Numbered from the stretch's first letter, positions 22,703 to 34,254 are shown. The stretch is DNA of 64,000 nt from Vanessa cardui (GCF_905220365.1 NC_061153.1:12364114-12428113), one strand, 5' to 3'. Program-made: numbers and translations. Notes: generated from the sequence alone by a model not told the origin.

Positions 22703-23137
22703 ATGCCAAAGCGAAAATGTATATTTTCAGAAGAATTAAAACGATCCTACAAAATGTTTAAGCAGGCAGCGGAGCCGTGGGAAGTTAAATGCGAGGTTTG
22801 TGATGTAATATTATCAATACAAAGTAGATGAAAGTTCGATCTGGAAAAACATTTGGGTACCGAAAAGCATCATAATAATAATTACGTGATAGTACAATCA
22901 GGACCAAGAGATGAAGTGTCGGCAGCTGAGGCTACTTTAGTTTTTCATACGGTAAAACATAATCAGTCATTTAATTCACTAGACTGTTCAGTACCACTTC
23001 AAAAGTGTCTTTATGCTGATTCAAACATTGCAAAAGAAGTAACCTCTGCAAGAACAAAGGCAGAAGCAATTTTGAAAAATGTTCTCGCGCCATATGTTTT
23101 AAAAAGAATATTGGACGAGTTGTCTGAAATAAAATAA
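22703..23137 (+). pseudogene. hAT-like protein, N-terminal zinc finger part
   Basis: The frame starts MPKRKCIFSEELKRSYKMF and has a BED-like finger: KCEVCDVIL, then FDLEKHLGTEKHH (Cys-x2-Cys ... His-x5-His). An in-frame TGA at 22829-22831 sits between the two halves of the finger. After it come VFHTVKHNQSFNSLDCSV and ARTKAEAILKNVLAPYVLK, which I recognise as the pre-catalytic segment of a hAT-derived family common in insects. The stop at 23135-23137 ends the frame before the catalytic part. Confidence 0.75.
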
Positions 23138-23164
23138 GCGCCTCTACCGACGCAAATAATCATG

Positions 23165-24140
23165 GTACTATTAAGTTATTTCCGCTGTTAATTCAGTATT
23201 TTGATTACATGAAAGGCGGAATTCAGGTCTCTCTAATAGATATTCAATCACAACAAAATGAGACATCCGAAACGATATCTAATTACGTCTACGATTCTTT
23301 GCGCGACAAAAACCTCACGAACAAACTAGTGGCTTATTCGGCGGATAATGCAGCTACGAATTTTGGTGGCAAAGATAGAAATGGACAAAACAATGTTTTC
23401 GCTTTACTAAAAACTCTAACAAACAATGATCCAACAATATGTTGGAATCGGTTGCGTTGCACATATTTTTAATAATTCGGTGCACAGGGCTATAGATTCG
23501 TTGCCATTGTGCTTCGAAAGCATTTGCATTTTGCGACTTTCACAGTGCGTACTGAAGAGCTGAAAAGGATTAGCTCTGAATTAGACGTTCATTTTCAAAA
23601 AATGCTTTATCATTCAAAGACGCGCTGGCTGGATGGCTATTTTTAAGCTGTTCATTCTTTCATGGCCATTTATCAAAAGTACAGAGAAAGCTGATGTTTC
23701 TGTGAATGAGGTATTATCCAATACCTCATTCACAGAAACTGTTCTGAGATAATGAAAATGAAAAAATATATAAATGCAAGAATAGAACAAGATTTTTGTC
23801 CACTAAAAGTGCAATCTATTTTGCGTAAATTTAATGACAACGACAAGAATTCTGAAAAAGTACTTTCAGAGAAAATATTAAAAGCATGTACACAATCGCA
23901 GTAGAATATTTACAGTCATGGAATGAAAACTTATACAAAGAGACAAAACATTTTTCATGGATGTCTTTAAAAGATGTTCCTGAATGGAACCAAGTTTCTA
24001 ATACTATAAGTATTTTATCACAAAACAACGTTAAAATCGATAACAGTAAATGTTTTGATCAACTGCAAAACCTGAAAAGCTTTTTAAGGGGACTACATGA
24101 GCTAAATGCAAGTTTTAAAATGCCAAAAAGTATATAATCC
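23165..24140 (+). pseudogene. hAT-like protein, catalytic region remnant
   Basis: The frame from 23209 gives GGIQVSLIDIQSQQNETSET and LVAYSADNAATNFGGKDRN; the SADNA aspartate block and the following Asn-Phe-Gly are typical of hAT-derived transposases. Frames then break repeatedly: pieces around 23580-23645 include MLYHSKTRWLDGYF (the TRWL block) and 23886-24137 keeps an open but shifted tail. At least three breaks are visible, so it is an old copy. Confidence 0.7.
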
Positions 24141-25010
24141 AATGCAATAAACCAAATGAAAAAAATATATGTTAATCTTCAGGATACATGCTAGTTATTA
24201 CTTGTGTTGAAAACATGATGTAATTAATTTGGTACGATAGAAAAAAATCGCAAAGTTACCTCTAAAAAATTTCAGCTCGTAGCTTCAGTGAAAGTGGGTG
24301 AAATATTGATTGCAAGTATCCAAGATATTTTAATAACGAACGACGACGAACGAATAATTTAAAAAAACATTTTAATAAAAAAATTGAAACGAACTTTATT
24401 TGTTTTTTTGATATACCAAAAATAAATAAAAATATTTGAATTTAATTGAATCAGTTTTATTTCAAATATCAGTCAAAAACAATACAAATAATTCTAATAT
24501 CCAAACTATTTTTATGAGATTTATGACTAAACCCATTGTGATTGACCGAGTTAACCAATAATTCTACGAAACCGACTTGACGATATTATTTTTATAGTAA
24601 CTTTTTGATACTGACTTTTTTAACTTAATTCTTTTTCTTTGTGTACCGATATTAGTTAAACGAACAAACTCTACGCTTTTTGTCAGTGTACAAATTACGA
24701 ACAGTTCCAATTTTATTTAATAAATCGATTAACAAACTTATAAAATTTAAAAATAGGTACGATTTAATATTTAGTATTACAACTAATTGAGATACAGTAA
24801 AAATTAAAGAAAAAAATGTTTAAATTAACTATTTTTTGTACATAAAATAATAATAATTTAAGTTTAATTAATTCAGTTAATTAATTCAGTCGTAGTGCGC
24901 GGGGGGACATGCCGTTTTTGTCGTTAGTGTAAGTGTGTGCGCGTGATTCTCAAGGGCAATTAGCTCCTGTAGTCCCCTTAAATAATAATAAAGAGAATGA
25001 TGAATTCAAG
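24141..25010. other. AT-rich insertion or intron within the hAT-like gene
   Basis: About 870 bp lie between the catalytic remnant and the C-terminal domain without a consistent frame. A short scrap near 24310-24350 resembles YPRYFNNERRR. 24880-24960 is a small GC-rich patch (AGTCGTAGTGCGCGGGGGGA) that could mark a separate insertion. Confidence 0.35.
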
Positions 25011-25319
25011 AAAAAGTTAGCCCACAAAAAATGGGTAACATATTTTAAATCAATGAATTCTGAAGAAAGCTTTTGAGAATTTTTTACAGTATGTCAATTT
25101 TATTTTTCGATACCTGGCCACAACGCAAATGTTGAGAGAGTTTTCTCTTGGATTGGCCAGCAGTGGACCAAACAAAGAAACAAGCTAAACGTTGACACAA
25201 TTTCTAAAATTTTAATTGTAGAGTATAATTTAAAACACATGTCATGCAAAGATTTTCATGACAACATATTAAAAGAAAAAGAAGTTTTAAAGCAAATTTC
25301 TGCTGACGAAAAATATTAG
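25011..25319 (+). pseudogene. hAT-like protein, C-terminal dimerisation domain
   Basis: The frame reads HKKWVTYFKSMNSEESF, a stop, then IPGHNANVERVFSWIGQQWT and QRNKLNVDTISKILIVEYNL. The NANVERVFSW...QWT...RNKL pattern is the hAT family dimerisation (hATC) domain. One in-frame TGA precedes it. The stop at 25317-25319 is at the place where such proteins end. Confidence 0.8.
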
Positions 25320-26676
25320 GTTATTAGTTGTTGTCATACTTGTCATACAAGCTTTTAAAGTTTAAAAGTTTAGTTTTGTTTAAATAAAGGAGAAGATATG
25401 TATATGTTTTGTTTCGCTTACGTTACGTTGATTTATTTTTGTTGTTATGTTTAATTTTGATAATGTGAAGTAAGAAAATAATTTTTGTTTTGTTATAATA
25501 TAACGACTGATAATTAAGAGAGTTAGAGACTGATTTATAATAAAGAAATATTAGCTTGATTTTGCTTTTGCTTTATTAAAATGCAATCAGAAAATCCCGG
25601 ACTTCCATTTTTTTTAAGTAACACCAAAATTTTTCAAAACTGTGAGACATCCGGATTTTTCGACCGAATGTTAGGACAAAAAAAAATTAGTTTTACACTT
25701 TTTATAAAAAAATGGACAAAAAAAACGAGATGTCCGGATTTTTTACCCAAATGTCAGGACAAACTCACAGGTCTGTCCGGCGGCACGAATGATGTGTACA
25801 TGACACTAATGCACTTGCATAATAAATTAAAAATTATGGCATTTATTTACCTTTGAATTTTTAATCCTAAAGTCATAAATAAAAAACACATGTGGAATCA
25901 GTTTATAATTAAAAAGTCTGAAAGTCTGTTCATATTGAGATCAGAATAAAATACAATTTAAAATAAAACGTTCAAATATTCGTCTACCGATTATTTGAAA
26001 ATTTAATTTCGAATTGTTTTTCTATAACATAAACATTAAAATTAATAAAAGATATAGATATTTGTATGATTATGATTTTCGAACATCTATTTTTAGGTAT
26101 TTTTTTCCATACTATCTACTTAAGGGAGACTTCGTCCTTGGAGTGCCATATTTCAGGCGTTTAGTTTTGTTTTTTGAGAAAACGAATATAGCTTTTTGAG
26201 TGTAGTTTTTTTCTGGCTTTAATTCAGGACATACAGAACCGTAAAAAAAAAATTATTTAAAAAAAAAAAACAAAATGGCGGTCGTTTCAGCTCCGCAAAG
26301 GCTAGTCCTCAAATCGCGGGAGGAAAACGGCTGACATCACTGCTCCCGCATTGTTGATCTGAATCACAAATTTGAAGTATATTATCAATGTGTGACCCTT
26401 TGGCCATGGAATGACGGATGGGTTTTTCGATTTGTACAAATTTCGAAAAATGTTGGCACTTTAAAAAAAAATCGAATTTTCGCGTTTTTTTTCGCATAAA
26501 AAGTTAAATAATAATTGCAAAAATGTATATATCGAAAAAACAATCCGTCATTCCATGAAGACATGTTCTCTGAGTATGCTCTCCAAATTTCAGGTCGATA
26601 TGTTAATTACAGCGGTCAGAAGAATGTCAGCCATTTCTAAAAACGTGTTTTCGAGAAAAACGCGTTTAAAGTTTTG
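25320..26676. other. 3' flank of the hAT-like gene and intergenic DNA
   Basis: 25600-25790 has repeated wording (GACATCCGGATTTTT, GATGTCCGGATTTTTTACCC, ATGTCAGGACAAACTCAC) echoing TAGGATTTTT and CAGGACAT near 22310-22390, so it may be the subterminal region of the hAT element. 25790-26676 is AT-rich with no recognised gene; 26240-26275 has poly-A runs. Confidence 0.35.
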
Positions 26677-28414
26677 TTATGTGCTCAGAATGCCTGGTCC
26701 ATAGAGGCATCCCTCCTCTTCTTCTAGCCTCTCATGTCGAGCCGCTAACATCTCCCTCTGCTCAATCCGGGCCTTTTTTGCCACGTCGGTCACCTGCTTC
26801 TCCGCGCGCTTGATCCTTGCTTTGTTCCGTGAATGGACCCAGCTCTCGGCGAATTGGCCAATCCGGACACTCATGAGATCCATGACAATTAACAATGATT
26901 CCTCACCTTCGTTGAAGATAATCACTGCTAATTCCGTGGCAATATTGACCACATCTGTGCCGGAATGAACTTCCTTGGGCGCACGCATCCAAATCATTTT
27001 ATTGAGTGACTCATTGCTGTTCTGAGTATGAGCACCCAAACATCTTTTGAGCAAATCGTCCGAAGACAAGTCTTTGTATATCGGCTCGATGGCTTTCAGA
27101 ACCGTGTCACAGAGAGGAGTTTTGTGCTTATATGAAGACAAAGTATTAGACGCTTGAGCTTTACGCCACGTACACCAGCTGTCTTCTCCTTGTGGACACT
27201 TCTCATGTTGGGGTTTTTTATCCGTGGAGCTCTTGTGATAATACGTGGCCCATATCGCGTCCTTCATGGCTTGCACAGAATGTGAATTTCGGCGGATAGC
27301 AAGACCATAGTATTTAGTGAGTTCTCCGATCACTTTATCTGTGAGTTTGCCTGCCCCTTTGCCTCCGAGTCCCTTGGTTCCTTTTTTCAAATTTCTCAAT
27401 CTCGTTCCCAGTCTTTTTTCGACGTGACCAACACATTCTTTTTATTGTACAGTAACGTCATCATAGGGATTGGCTTCAAGTAATCCCTTAAACGTTTTAC
27501 TATCACCATCCCCGACGTAAGTGACGTATTTGACTTCGTGCAATTCTAGCGATCGGAGAAACATTTCGATGATTGCGTCGGTTTCCATCTTTCCTGCGGA
27601 ACCGTCGTGCCGTTTGCAGTGCAAGTTTCCAAGTGTTTTTCCTTCCATTCATCGTAAGCAGCAAGATCTTCATCTTTTTTTTTCTCCCAAAAGCTGCAAG
27701 ATTGGCAAAATTTCGATTTGACCATGGCGTCGACAACTTTTTTGGTGTGGTATCCAATGAGACTGGTCACGCCAATGAGAGATGAAAATCCTCTCATTTT
27801 CCATGTTCCATCTCCTGAAACGATGAAATGATCTTCCTGTAGCCCCCGAGAAACGTTTTCTTTCTTCTCCTCTGCTACAGCTTTCTTCAGAACTATGTCG
27901 TAAACCGATTTCGTCGCGATTTTTATATTTTCTAGACAACCGTAATACACTGTGGTCGTCATTCCGCTACAAATGTCCATCATGCCACAAAACCTGCTCA
28001 AACCCTTTATTCCGAGGCCTAATAAACGGAAAACAAACACTATTCGGCGATTTATTTCATAAGCTTTACCGATAAGTGGACACGAAGCAACACTTTTTTC
28101 CCCGCAATCGCATTTCAAATTCAGTTTGAAACCGAGGCCTCGTCGATCACGCATGGAAAAAGCGATTCGTCCGTTGCACTTTCTACACAAAACGTTATCG
28201 GATAAAAAGTTAAAAACTAAAACAAATTCAAAAAGCAGTACACTGAATCAACACTTCGTTCATAACTTCCCAATTTGCCACTTTGTAGAATTTTCTGCGC
28301 TGACGTGCTTGTAAACGACCTGTTCTTTTCAAATTCCCAGCGATTAACAGGGGGCGGATACGATCTCTTGCGCCCGTACTGTTTCGGTTGATCTTTGGTA
28401 CCCTTTCGAGGCAT
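26677..28414 (-). pseudogene. Mutator-like transposase (DDE type), broken
   Basis: Minus-strand pieces line up in order. N-terminus: MPRKGTKDQPKQYGRKR at 28414. 28190-27610: a Cys-rich finger (CRKCNGRI, LKCDCGEKS) and VSGDGTWKMRGFSSLIGVTS, where the Asp is the likely first catalytic residue. 27648-27442: HDGSAGKMETDAIIEMF and YVTYVGDGDSKTFKGL (second Asp block). 27399-26677: GKLTDKVIGELTKYYGLAI, IWATYYHKSSTDKKPQHEKC, TQNSNESLNKMIW (the likely Glu block). Lesions: no common frame between 28217 and 28190, a one-base shift near 27608, and TAA at 27442-27444 where relatives have Lys. Known from arthropod genomes as a Mutator-like transposase domain; Kolobok is an alternative name. TIRs were not found. 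Confidence 0.75.
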
Positions 28415-28432
28415 ATTGCGCACAAATATCAC

Positions 28433-28908
28433 AGAAATAACTTGGAAATACGGAAAAGAATAAAAAAAACACGCTACAATGTTATCGCTTTCAATGCGAA
28501 AATTTGACTTCGCCAGACTGGAATAACTGTTGCAAAATCGAATGAAGACAAAGTAGGGACCTTATTCAAAAGTTTCTGTGCATTAAAAGGCTCTGTATAA
28601 TTACGTGAGATGGGCTAAGACTTGCAGGAACCTAGCTAGCCGGACGCTCCTCTGAGACGGACAGAGCGCGCTGACGGTATCAACTTCAAAAGCGTTTAAA
28701 ATATTGTTAACGCTTGAAATCCGGGAAACGCTTCGACAGATTTATTTCTACTTACATGTAGATTGAAAATCAGTAAAAAATAGTTTCAGAGTCTATTCAA
28801 TCATCATTCTAATAATTTTTTTTAAATGTAATTATTTTCTTTATCACTCTATTGTCTATTTAATATTATTTATTTTGAATTATTTATAAATCGAAAAGGA
28901 ATTCCTGT
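28433..28908. other. Flank of the Mutator-like gene, nothing recognised
   Basis: No gene is seen. A short GC-rich part at 28635-28680 (CTAGCCGGACGCTCC) lies in otherwise AT-rich DNA. Confidence 0.35.
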
Positions 28909-29510
28909 TCATGTCCGGTTTTGTTGATTATTAATTATGAATGGCTGATTTTCCCAATTCCCTTTTATTTCTGCTAGTCTTTTTATATTTAAACTATTGT
29001 TTGTCTTACGTACTCCAGAAGTTGATGAATTATTGTTTTGATTAGTATACCGAATGGAAATGTCACTCAACAGCTTAATACGTTTGTTTGGCGGAATGAT
29101 TTTAACATTCTGGACTGCTGATGAAATGGCGCTATTATAAATTTTATGTACTAGCATATGTTTATCATTGTGTTCACATATATTGTTTAAGAAAACGAAA
29201 CAGCTGAGTTTTCTGAATTTCAAAAAAATTCGGATTGGGTGTTCCATATGACTTGGTGTACCGACATAGTACCCTTGAAAGGATGTATGTCTTTGGGAAG
29301 TCGTATTTCTTTTTCTATAATTTCGTGTTCTTTAACTACTCTTATTTCGATATTTTTAACATTTTCACGAACAGCTTTAACAAAAGTCGCAAAGTTACCA
29401 ACGTCGCGCCCGCATTTGACTTGGAAATCGGCAGTCCTCTTAACCACAGCACCAATGCCATCTGGCGCTCCCTTTCCATGGCCACTTTCTTGATAGTTTC
29501 AAGTGACTGT
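28909..29510 (-). pseudogene. Unassigned conserved ORF remnant (GHGKGAPDGIG motif)
   Basis: I do not know the function. Reading the minus strand from about 29500, one frame gives GHGKGAPDGIGAVVKRTADF, continuing QVKCGRDVGNFATFVKAV to DIHPFKGTMSVHQVIW (stop at 29220), and a second frame from 29247 gives FRKLSCFVFLNN and then a polar tail to 28909. The Gly-His-Gly-Lys-Gly/Asp-Gly block looks like a conserved catalytic or metal site that I have seen in uncharacterised arthropod proteins of probable transposon origin. At least one frameshift is present near 29225. Upstream exons are not visible. Confidence 0.5.
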
Positions 29511-29697
29511 TTTTAAAGATGGGAAGGTATCGCGAAGCTGTGTGATCATATAAAATATTTGTTTATTTCTGTATTGACTCGTTGGACTATCTGTTTTTTT
29601 TTAAAACAATTTATAAAATTACACATATCAAAACAATAAAAGCAACAAAAAACCACTGAGGTTTCAGCCAGTGCTATCGTAGTCTACATAATATACA
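29511..29697. other. Short spacer to the LTR element
   Basis: No ORF. The last bases before the LTR (ATACA, 29693-29697) are probably part of its target duplication. Confidence 0.4.
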
Positions 29698-30467
29698 TGT
29701 CGGAGTCAGTCGTCACATCAACGCAAAGATAAAAGTACCCACCTTGACTTGATTGATTTGTTGTTTACTCAATGATTATTACAATTAGCTAGATTTTTAA
29801 TGCAAATCTTTTACGACAATTCCTAATTATATCTGGTATGATTTACTAGCTACCTGCTAATTGATTTATGACGACTAGTTTCGATTTCGGTAATTGTTAA
29901 TAACGTTACGAAACATTATAAACGATTATTTAATTTGTATCACAGAAATAACTCCAAATTGACTGTTCTTGATTAACGATAATTCATATTGGAATATTTT
30001 ATGACTAAAAGTCATAATAGCAGATTTAATTAGTTTGTATTTTCATTTTGGTAAACACGTGGCTAGCGTTTCGCGCCATGGACAGAGTTGTTGGGAGTAG
30101 GGGCTAGGGTATAAATACCGTGTTCACTGGCTAGTCTTCAGTCGATTTCCAGGATCGACTCAAGCAAGAGCTCTAGCTCCCGACAAAACTGTCGGTTTAC
30201 CCCTCAGGCTTGACTGCCTTTACTACGCTATTTAGTTAGCTGTACTTGTCCGCTTGTACGCGGTTACGCTGCCCTTCGGCATATTGCTTTCGCTGTATAT
30301 CTCTGGCTTATCTGTTTGCTTTTTTTTGATTGTGTATAAATTATTTTAAGACCATTACTGTAATTATTGTAAATAATAAATCTGTTGTTATTTAAATTAA
30401 TTGCTATTTCTTAAAATGGGAGCCCGACCTTCCGACGATCCGTCTAATACCGCCCCCGATCCTATAT
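29698..30467 (+). repeat. 5' LTR, including the gag start codon
   Basis: Promoter-like TATAAATA at 30110-30117 and an AATAAA signal at 30375-30380 give the expected U3-R order. The gag ATG at 30416-30418 lies inside the LTR, about 50 bp before its 3' end. The 3' end is set by loss of identity with the other LTR after CCTATAT. Confidence 0.88.
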
Positions 30468-31582
30468 CAGAACTGGGATCTGAACAGATTGAATCAAGGA
30501 CAGAAGGCCCATGGCGGGCATTACTTGATCTTCAGAGCCGTAACATGGCACAATTGATAGATGCTATACAGGGACCATCTTCATTTTCTCCCACTGTTCA
30601 TTTGCCTGAATTTAATCCAGACTTGCCCGACTCCAATGCTCGCGCTTGGAGCACCACCGTCGATCTTTGTTTCTCGGAGCAGCCGCTTAATGGAAGCTCG
30701 TTAATTATTGCCTTAAGCAAGTCGTTAAAAGGCCACGCCTCAACATGGTTTTCACAAGTATCATATGGCGGTATGACATGGACAGAGTTCAAGAATCTTT
30801 TTTTTTCTCGGTATGACGTGACAGAGACTTCCGCTGCTACTCTCATAAACGTTCATAGTAGTCAACCAAAAGATGGAGAATCTTTAGCCGCATACGCTAA
30901 CCGTTTGGTTACGTCCCTTACCTCTTCATGGAACGGCTTCAGTGTCGAAAAAATAGCTGTCGCAACAGTTTTAGCCCATGTTTCCAAATTTGACTCCCGC
31001 GCTCATCGCCTTGCATTCACTACTGAAGTCTCTTCTAGAAATGAGCTACAGAAGGAACTAAATGTTTTCTCTCATCTAAAACGAAAGTCGAGTTTTTCAT
31101 CTGACCATGCAGAGTCTAACGCAAAGCGTTTCAAGCAAACTATAGTTTGTCACTACTGCGGAGTGTTAGGGCACAAATCAACTAACTGTCGCAAGAAACT
31201 TGCAAATTCTAAAACAGTATCTGCCAACACCGGAACCTCATCGAAGCTGACATCATCGAAGATGACACCATCGAAGACCATCTGCTTCCGCTGCGGGGAG
31301 TCCGGTCACATCGCGCCGCGCTGCCCGACTACAGCAAGCGGACGCCCGCCGGGCTCGAGCAGCAGCGCCGGGAGCCAGGCGTCGAGCGCTCACACGTCCA
31401 GCCCTTATCCAGCTGATGTCAGGCGCGTTGATGCCTGTGAAGTACGACCTGTCATGGGTGTACTAACGCAATCCGGTGAGGAACTTTCATTCTGTTATGA
31501 CTCTGGGGCGGAATGTTCTCTCATTCGTGAAAGTTGTTCGAGCAAATTGTCAGGCAAACGATTTTGCAATAGTTTAGCTTGA
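30416..31582 (+). pseudogene. Gag with two CCHC knuckles, fused to start of protease
   Basis: This is the capsid/nucleocapsid precursor of the LTR element. The first 17 or so residues are encoded in the LTR. A capsid-like helical region follows (ARAWSTTVDLCFSEQPLNG). Two zinc knuckles are seen: CHYCGVLGHKSTNC (residue about 245) and CFRCGESGHIAPRC (about 290). The aspartic protease begins in the same frame with YDSGAECSLI (about 362), whose DSG is the catalytic triplet. The frame then ends at 31582 at the internal deletion, so the protease is cut short and RT is absent. Gag and Pol in one frame is seen in some Ty3 lineages. Confidence 0.88.
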
Positions 31583-31596
31583 AGGTATACTCGTGA

Positions 31597-32959
31597 ATCA
31601 TGTAGATTTTCTTTCTAGAAATTCACTACCCGAACCCCCGTATTCAGTCATTTAGATAACAATACTGAACAAAAGCGCGTTGATACTACAACTCTGTCCG
31701 GTAACTGGCTTTTGGCTGAACAACAGCGTGATCCTGAAATAGAATTGATAATATCAAACTTGAAAAACAATTCTCTTTCCCCTGATGTCGCTCAAACTTA
31801 CGAATTGCGATCGGGTGTTCTGTATCGTAAAATACAACGTAATGGTCAAACGCGTTCATTGCCTATCGTACCTCGAGCGTTTCGGTGGTCTGTCATAAAT
31901 CATGTCCATGAGTCAATTATGCACTTAGGATGGGATAAAACTCTCGAAAAGGTTTACGAACATTATTGGTTTGATAAAATGGCTAAATATGTCCGAAAAT
32001 TCGTAGAAAATTGTATCACATGTAAGGTTTCCAAGTCTCATTCTGGAAGAGTTCAAGCAGAACTACATCCTATTCCCAAAGTTAACATACCTTGGCACAC
32101 AGTACATGTTGATGTCACAGGAAAGCTTAGTGGAAAGAGTGACCTTAAGGAGTATGTCATTGTTTTGATAGATTCTTTTACCAAATATGTCTTACTGTAT
32201 CATAGCCTACAAATAGACGCATCAAGTTGCATAAAGGCCTTAAAATCTAGTGTTTCCTTATTTGGTACACCTTCAAGAGTAATTGCTGATCAAGGTCGTT
32301 GCTTTGCTAGTAAAAATTTCAAAGACTTTTGTGATTCCCATAAAATTGCCTTGCATTTGATAGCAACAGGCTCTTGCAGAGCCAATGGTCAGGTCGAACG
32401 CGTTATGCGAACTTAAAAAAGCATGCTTACTGCCATTGAAACCAGTGATCGTTCATGGCAAGACGCAATTGAGGAAGTTCAACTAGCTCTTAATTGTACA
32501 ACTCACCGCGTTACTAAGGCTAGTCCTTTAGAATTGATGATAGGGCGAGTCGCGAGACCTCTATCCTTAATGGCTGTAGACGACGCTGAAATTCAAATTG
32601 ATCTAACTACTGTGAGAGAACATGCTGCCCAGGCTATGAAAGAAAGTGCCGATTGTGATAAAGCTCGTTTTGACAAATCTAAGGCTTCTCCAAATAAATT
32701 TAATGTTGGTGACTTTGTTCTTATTAAAAATGAAGAAAGAAACCAGACTAAATTAGACCCCAAATATAAAGGCCCATTTAAGATTGTAACTTTATTAGAT
32801 GGTGACAGGTATTTGTTAAAATCTCTTACTGGTAATAGAACTTACAAATATGCCCATGACCGTGTAAGAAAAATGCCCCAATGCCCTGTTGATTTAAATT
32901 ATGATGATGATAGTGATGACAGCTGTTCCATCGCAGACACGCAGTTGCCACATGACTAG
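31597..32959 (+). pseudogene. RNase H end and integrase of the LTR element
   Basis: Just after the deletion DFLSRN (about 31603-31620) marks the end of RNase H. Integrase follows from 31712: an HHCC zinc domain (VHESIMHLG ... NCITCKVSKSHSG), then the DDE core, with HVDVTGKL, VIADQGRCFASKNF and NGQVERV holding the Asp, Asp and Glu. TAA at 32414-32416 interrupts just after the Glu helix; the same frame continues to 32959. The end (KYKGPFKIVTLLDGDRYLL) is a GPY/F module of Ty3-type integrases. It would insert element DNA. The single stop and the missing RT make this copy non-autonomous. Confidence 0.88.
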
Positions 32960-33332
32960 ATGTCTATTTTGACTCCTGGATGTCTATTAGAATCTTACGC
33001 GGGATATCTATCTTGATTCCAATGCGAGATGTCTATCTTGACTCCTGGTTGTCTATTTTGACTCTTGGATGTCTATCTTGACTCCTCGATGTCTATTTTG
33101 ACTCCTGTATGTCTATTAGAATCTTATGCGGGATATCTATCTTGATTCCAATGTGAGATGTCTAACTTGACTACTGGATGTCTATTTTGACTCTTGGATG
33201 TCTATTTTTGACTCCTAGATGTCTATTTGACTTTTTGTGATATATTGAGTATCTGTGGCCAGCTGTACTATCTGTACTATCTGTACTATCTGTACTATCT
33301 GTACTATCTGTACTATCTGTACTGTACTGTCT
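32959..33332 (+). repeat. Two tandem repeat arrays before the 3' LTR
   Basis: 32959-33235 is built of variants of a roughly 20-bp unit, GATGTCTATTTTGACTCCTG, with a larger period: the variant containing AATCTTA(C/T)GCGGGATATC recurs after 129 bp (32991 and 33120). 33263-33322 is six copies of CTGTACTATC. They lie between the integrase stop and the 3' LTR. No obvious polypurine tract sits directly at 33470-33479. Confidence 0.85.
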
Positions 33333-33479
33333 ACTGTGTTATTTTTGGGCAGGTGTATTTTTTTCAGTCATGTTGTCATTAATTAGTTATTTATTGGTCA
33401 GGAAGGCCGCACAATGTTTTACTTGGTTATATTTTGTTACAGAACTACACGAGGACGTGTGAATCGTCAGTTCTGGCCG

Positions 33480-34248
33480 TGTCGGAGTCAGTCGTCACAT
33501 CAACGCAAAGATAAAAGTACCCACCTTGACTTGATTGATTTGTTGTTTACTCAATGATTATTACAATTAGCTAGATTTTTAATGCAAATCTTTTACGACA
33601 ATTCCTAATTATATCTGGTATGATTTACTAGCTACCTGCTAATTGATTTATGACGACTAGTTTCGATTTCGGTAATTGTTAATAACGTTACGAAACATTA
33701 TAAACGATTATTTAATTTGTATCACAGAAATAACTCCAAATTGACTGTTCTTGATTAACGATAATTCATATTGGAATATTTTATGACTAAAAGTCATAAT
33801 AGCAGATTTAATTAGTTTGTATTTTCATTTTGGTAAACACGTGGCTAGCGTTTCGCGCCATGGACAGAGTTGTTGGGAGTAGGGGCTAGGGTATAAATAC
33901 TGTGTTCACTGGCTAGTCTTCAGTCGATTTCCAGGATCGACTCAAGCAAGAGCTCTAGCTCCCGACAAAACTGTCGGTTTACCCCTCAGGCTTGACTGCC
34001 TTTACTACGCTATTTAGTTAGCTGTACTTGTCCGCTTGTACGCGGTTACGCTGCCCTTCGGCATATTGCTTTCGCTGTATATCTCTGGCTTATCTGTTTG
34101 CTTTTTTTGATTGTGTATAAATTATTTTAAGACCATTACTGTAATTATTGTAAATAATAAATCTGTTGTTATTTAAATTAATTGCTATTTCTTAAAATGG
34201 GAGCCCGACCTTCCGACGATCCGTCTAATACCGCCCCCGATCCTATAT
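33480..34248 (+). repeat. 3' LTR
   Basis: Direct repeat of 29698-30467, beginning TGTCGGAGTCAGTCGTC and ending near CCTATAT. It keeps the same TATA, AATAAA and the 5' piece of the gag frame. A T replaces C beside the TATA box, and the T-run at about 34102 is two bases shorter. Confidence 0.9.
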
Positions 34249-34254
34249 ACATAA

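Larger units (their letters stand above)
29698..34248 (+). mobile_element. LTR retrotransposon (Ty3/gypsy-like), RT deleted
   Basis: Two direct repeats of about 770 bp (29698-30467 and 33480-34248) bound an internal region with gag, protease start and integrase. TGTCGGAG opens both repeats. ATACA at 29693-29697 recurs right after the second repeat, consistent with a 4-7 bp target duplication whose exact length is ambiguous because the LTR end is itself ATAT. The repeats differ at only a few positions (a C/T in the TATA region and a shorter T-run), so the insertion is young. Reverse transcriptase and most of RNase H are missing (junction about 31581-31600). Confidence 0.9.

Noticed and set aside
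32959..33332. Regularly spaced repeats resembling a CRISPR array
   Set aside because: Units are contiguous variants without unique spacers, in an animal LTR element; a minisatellite explains them.
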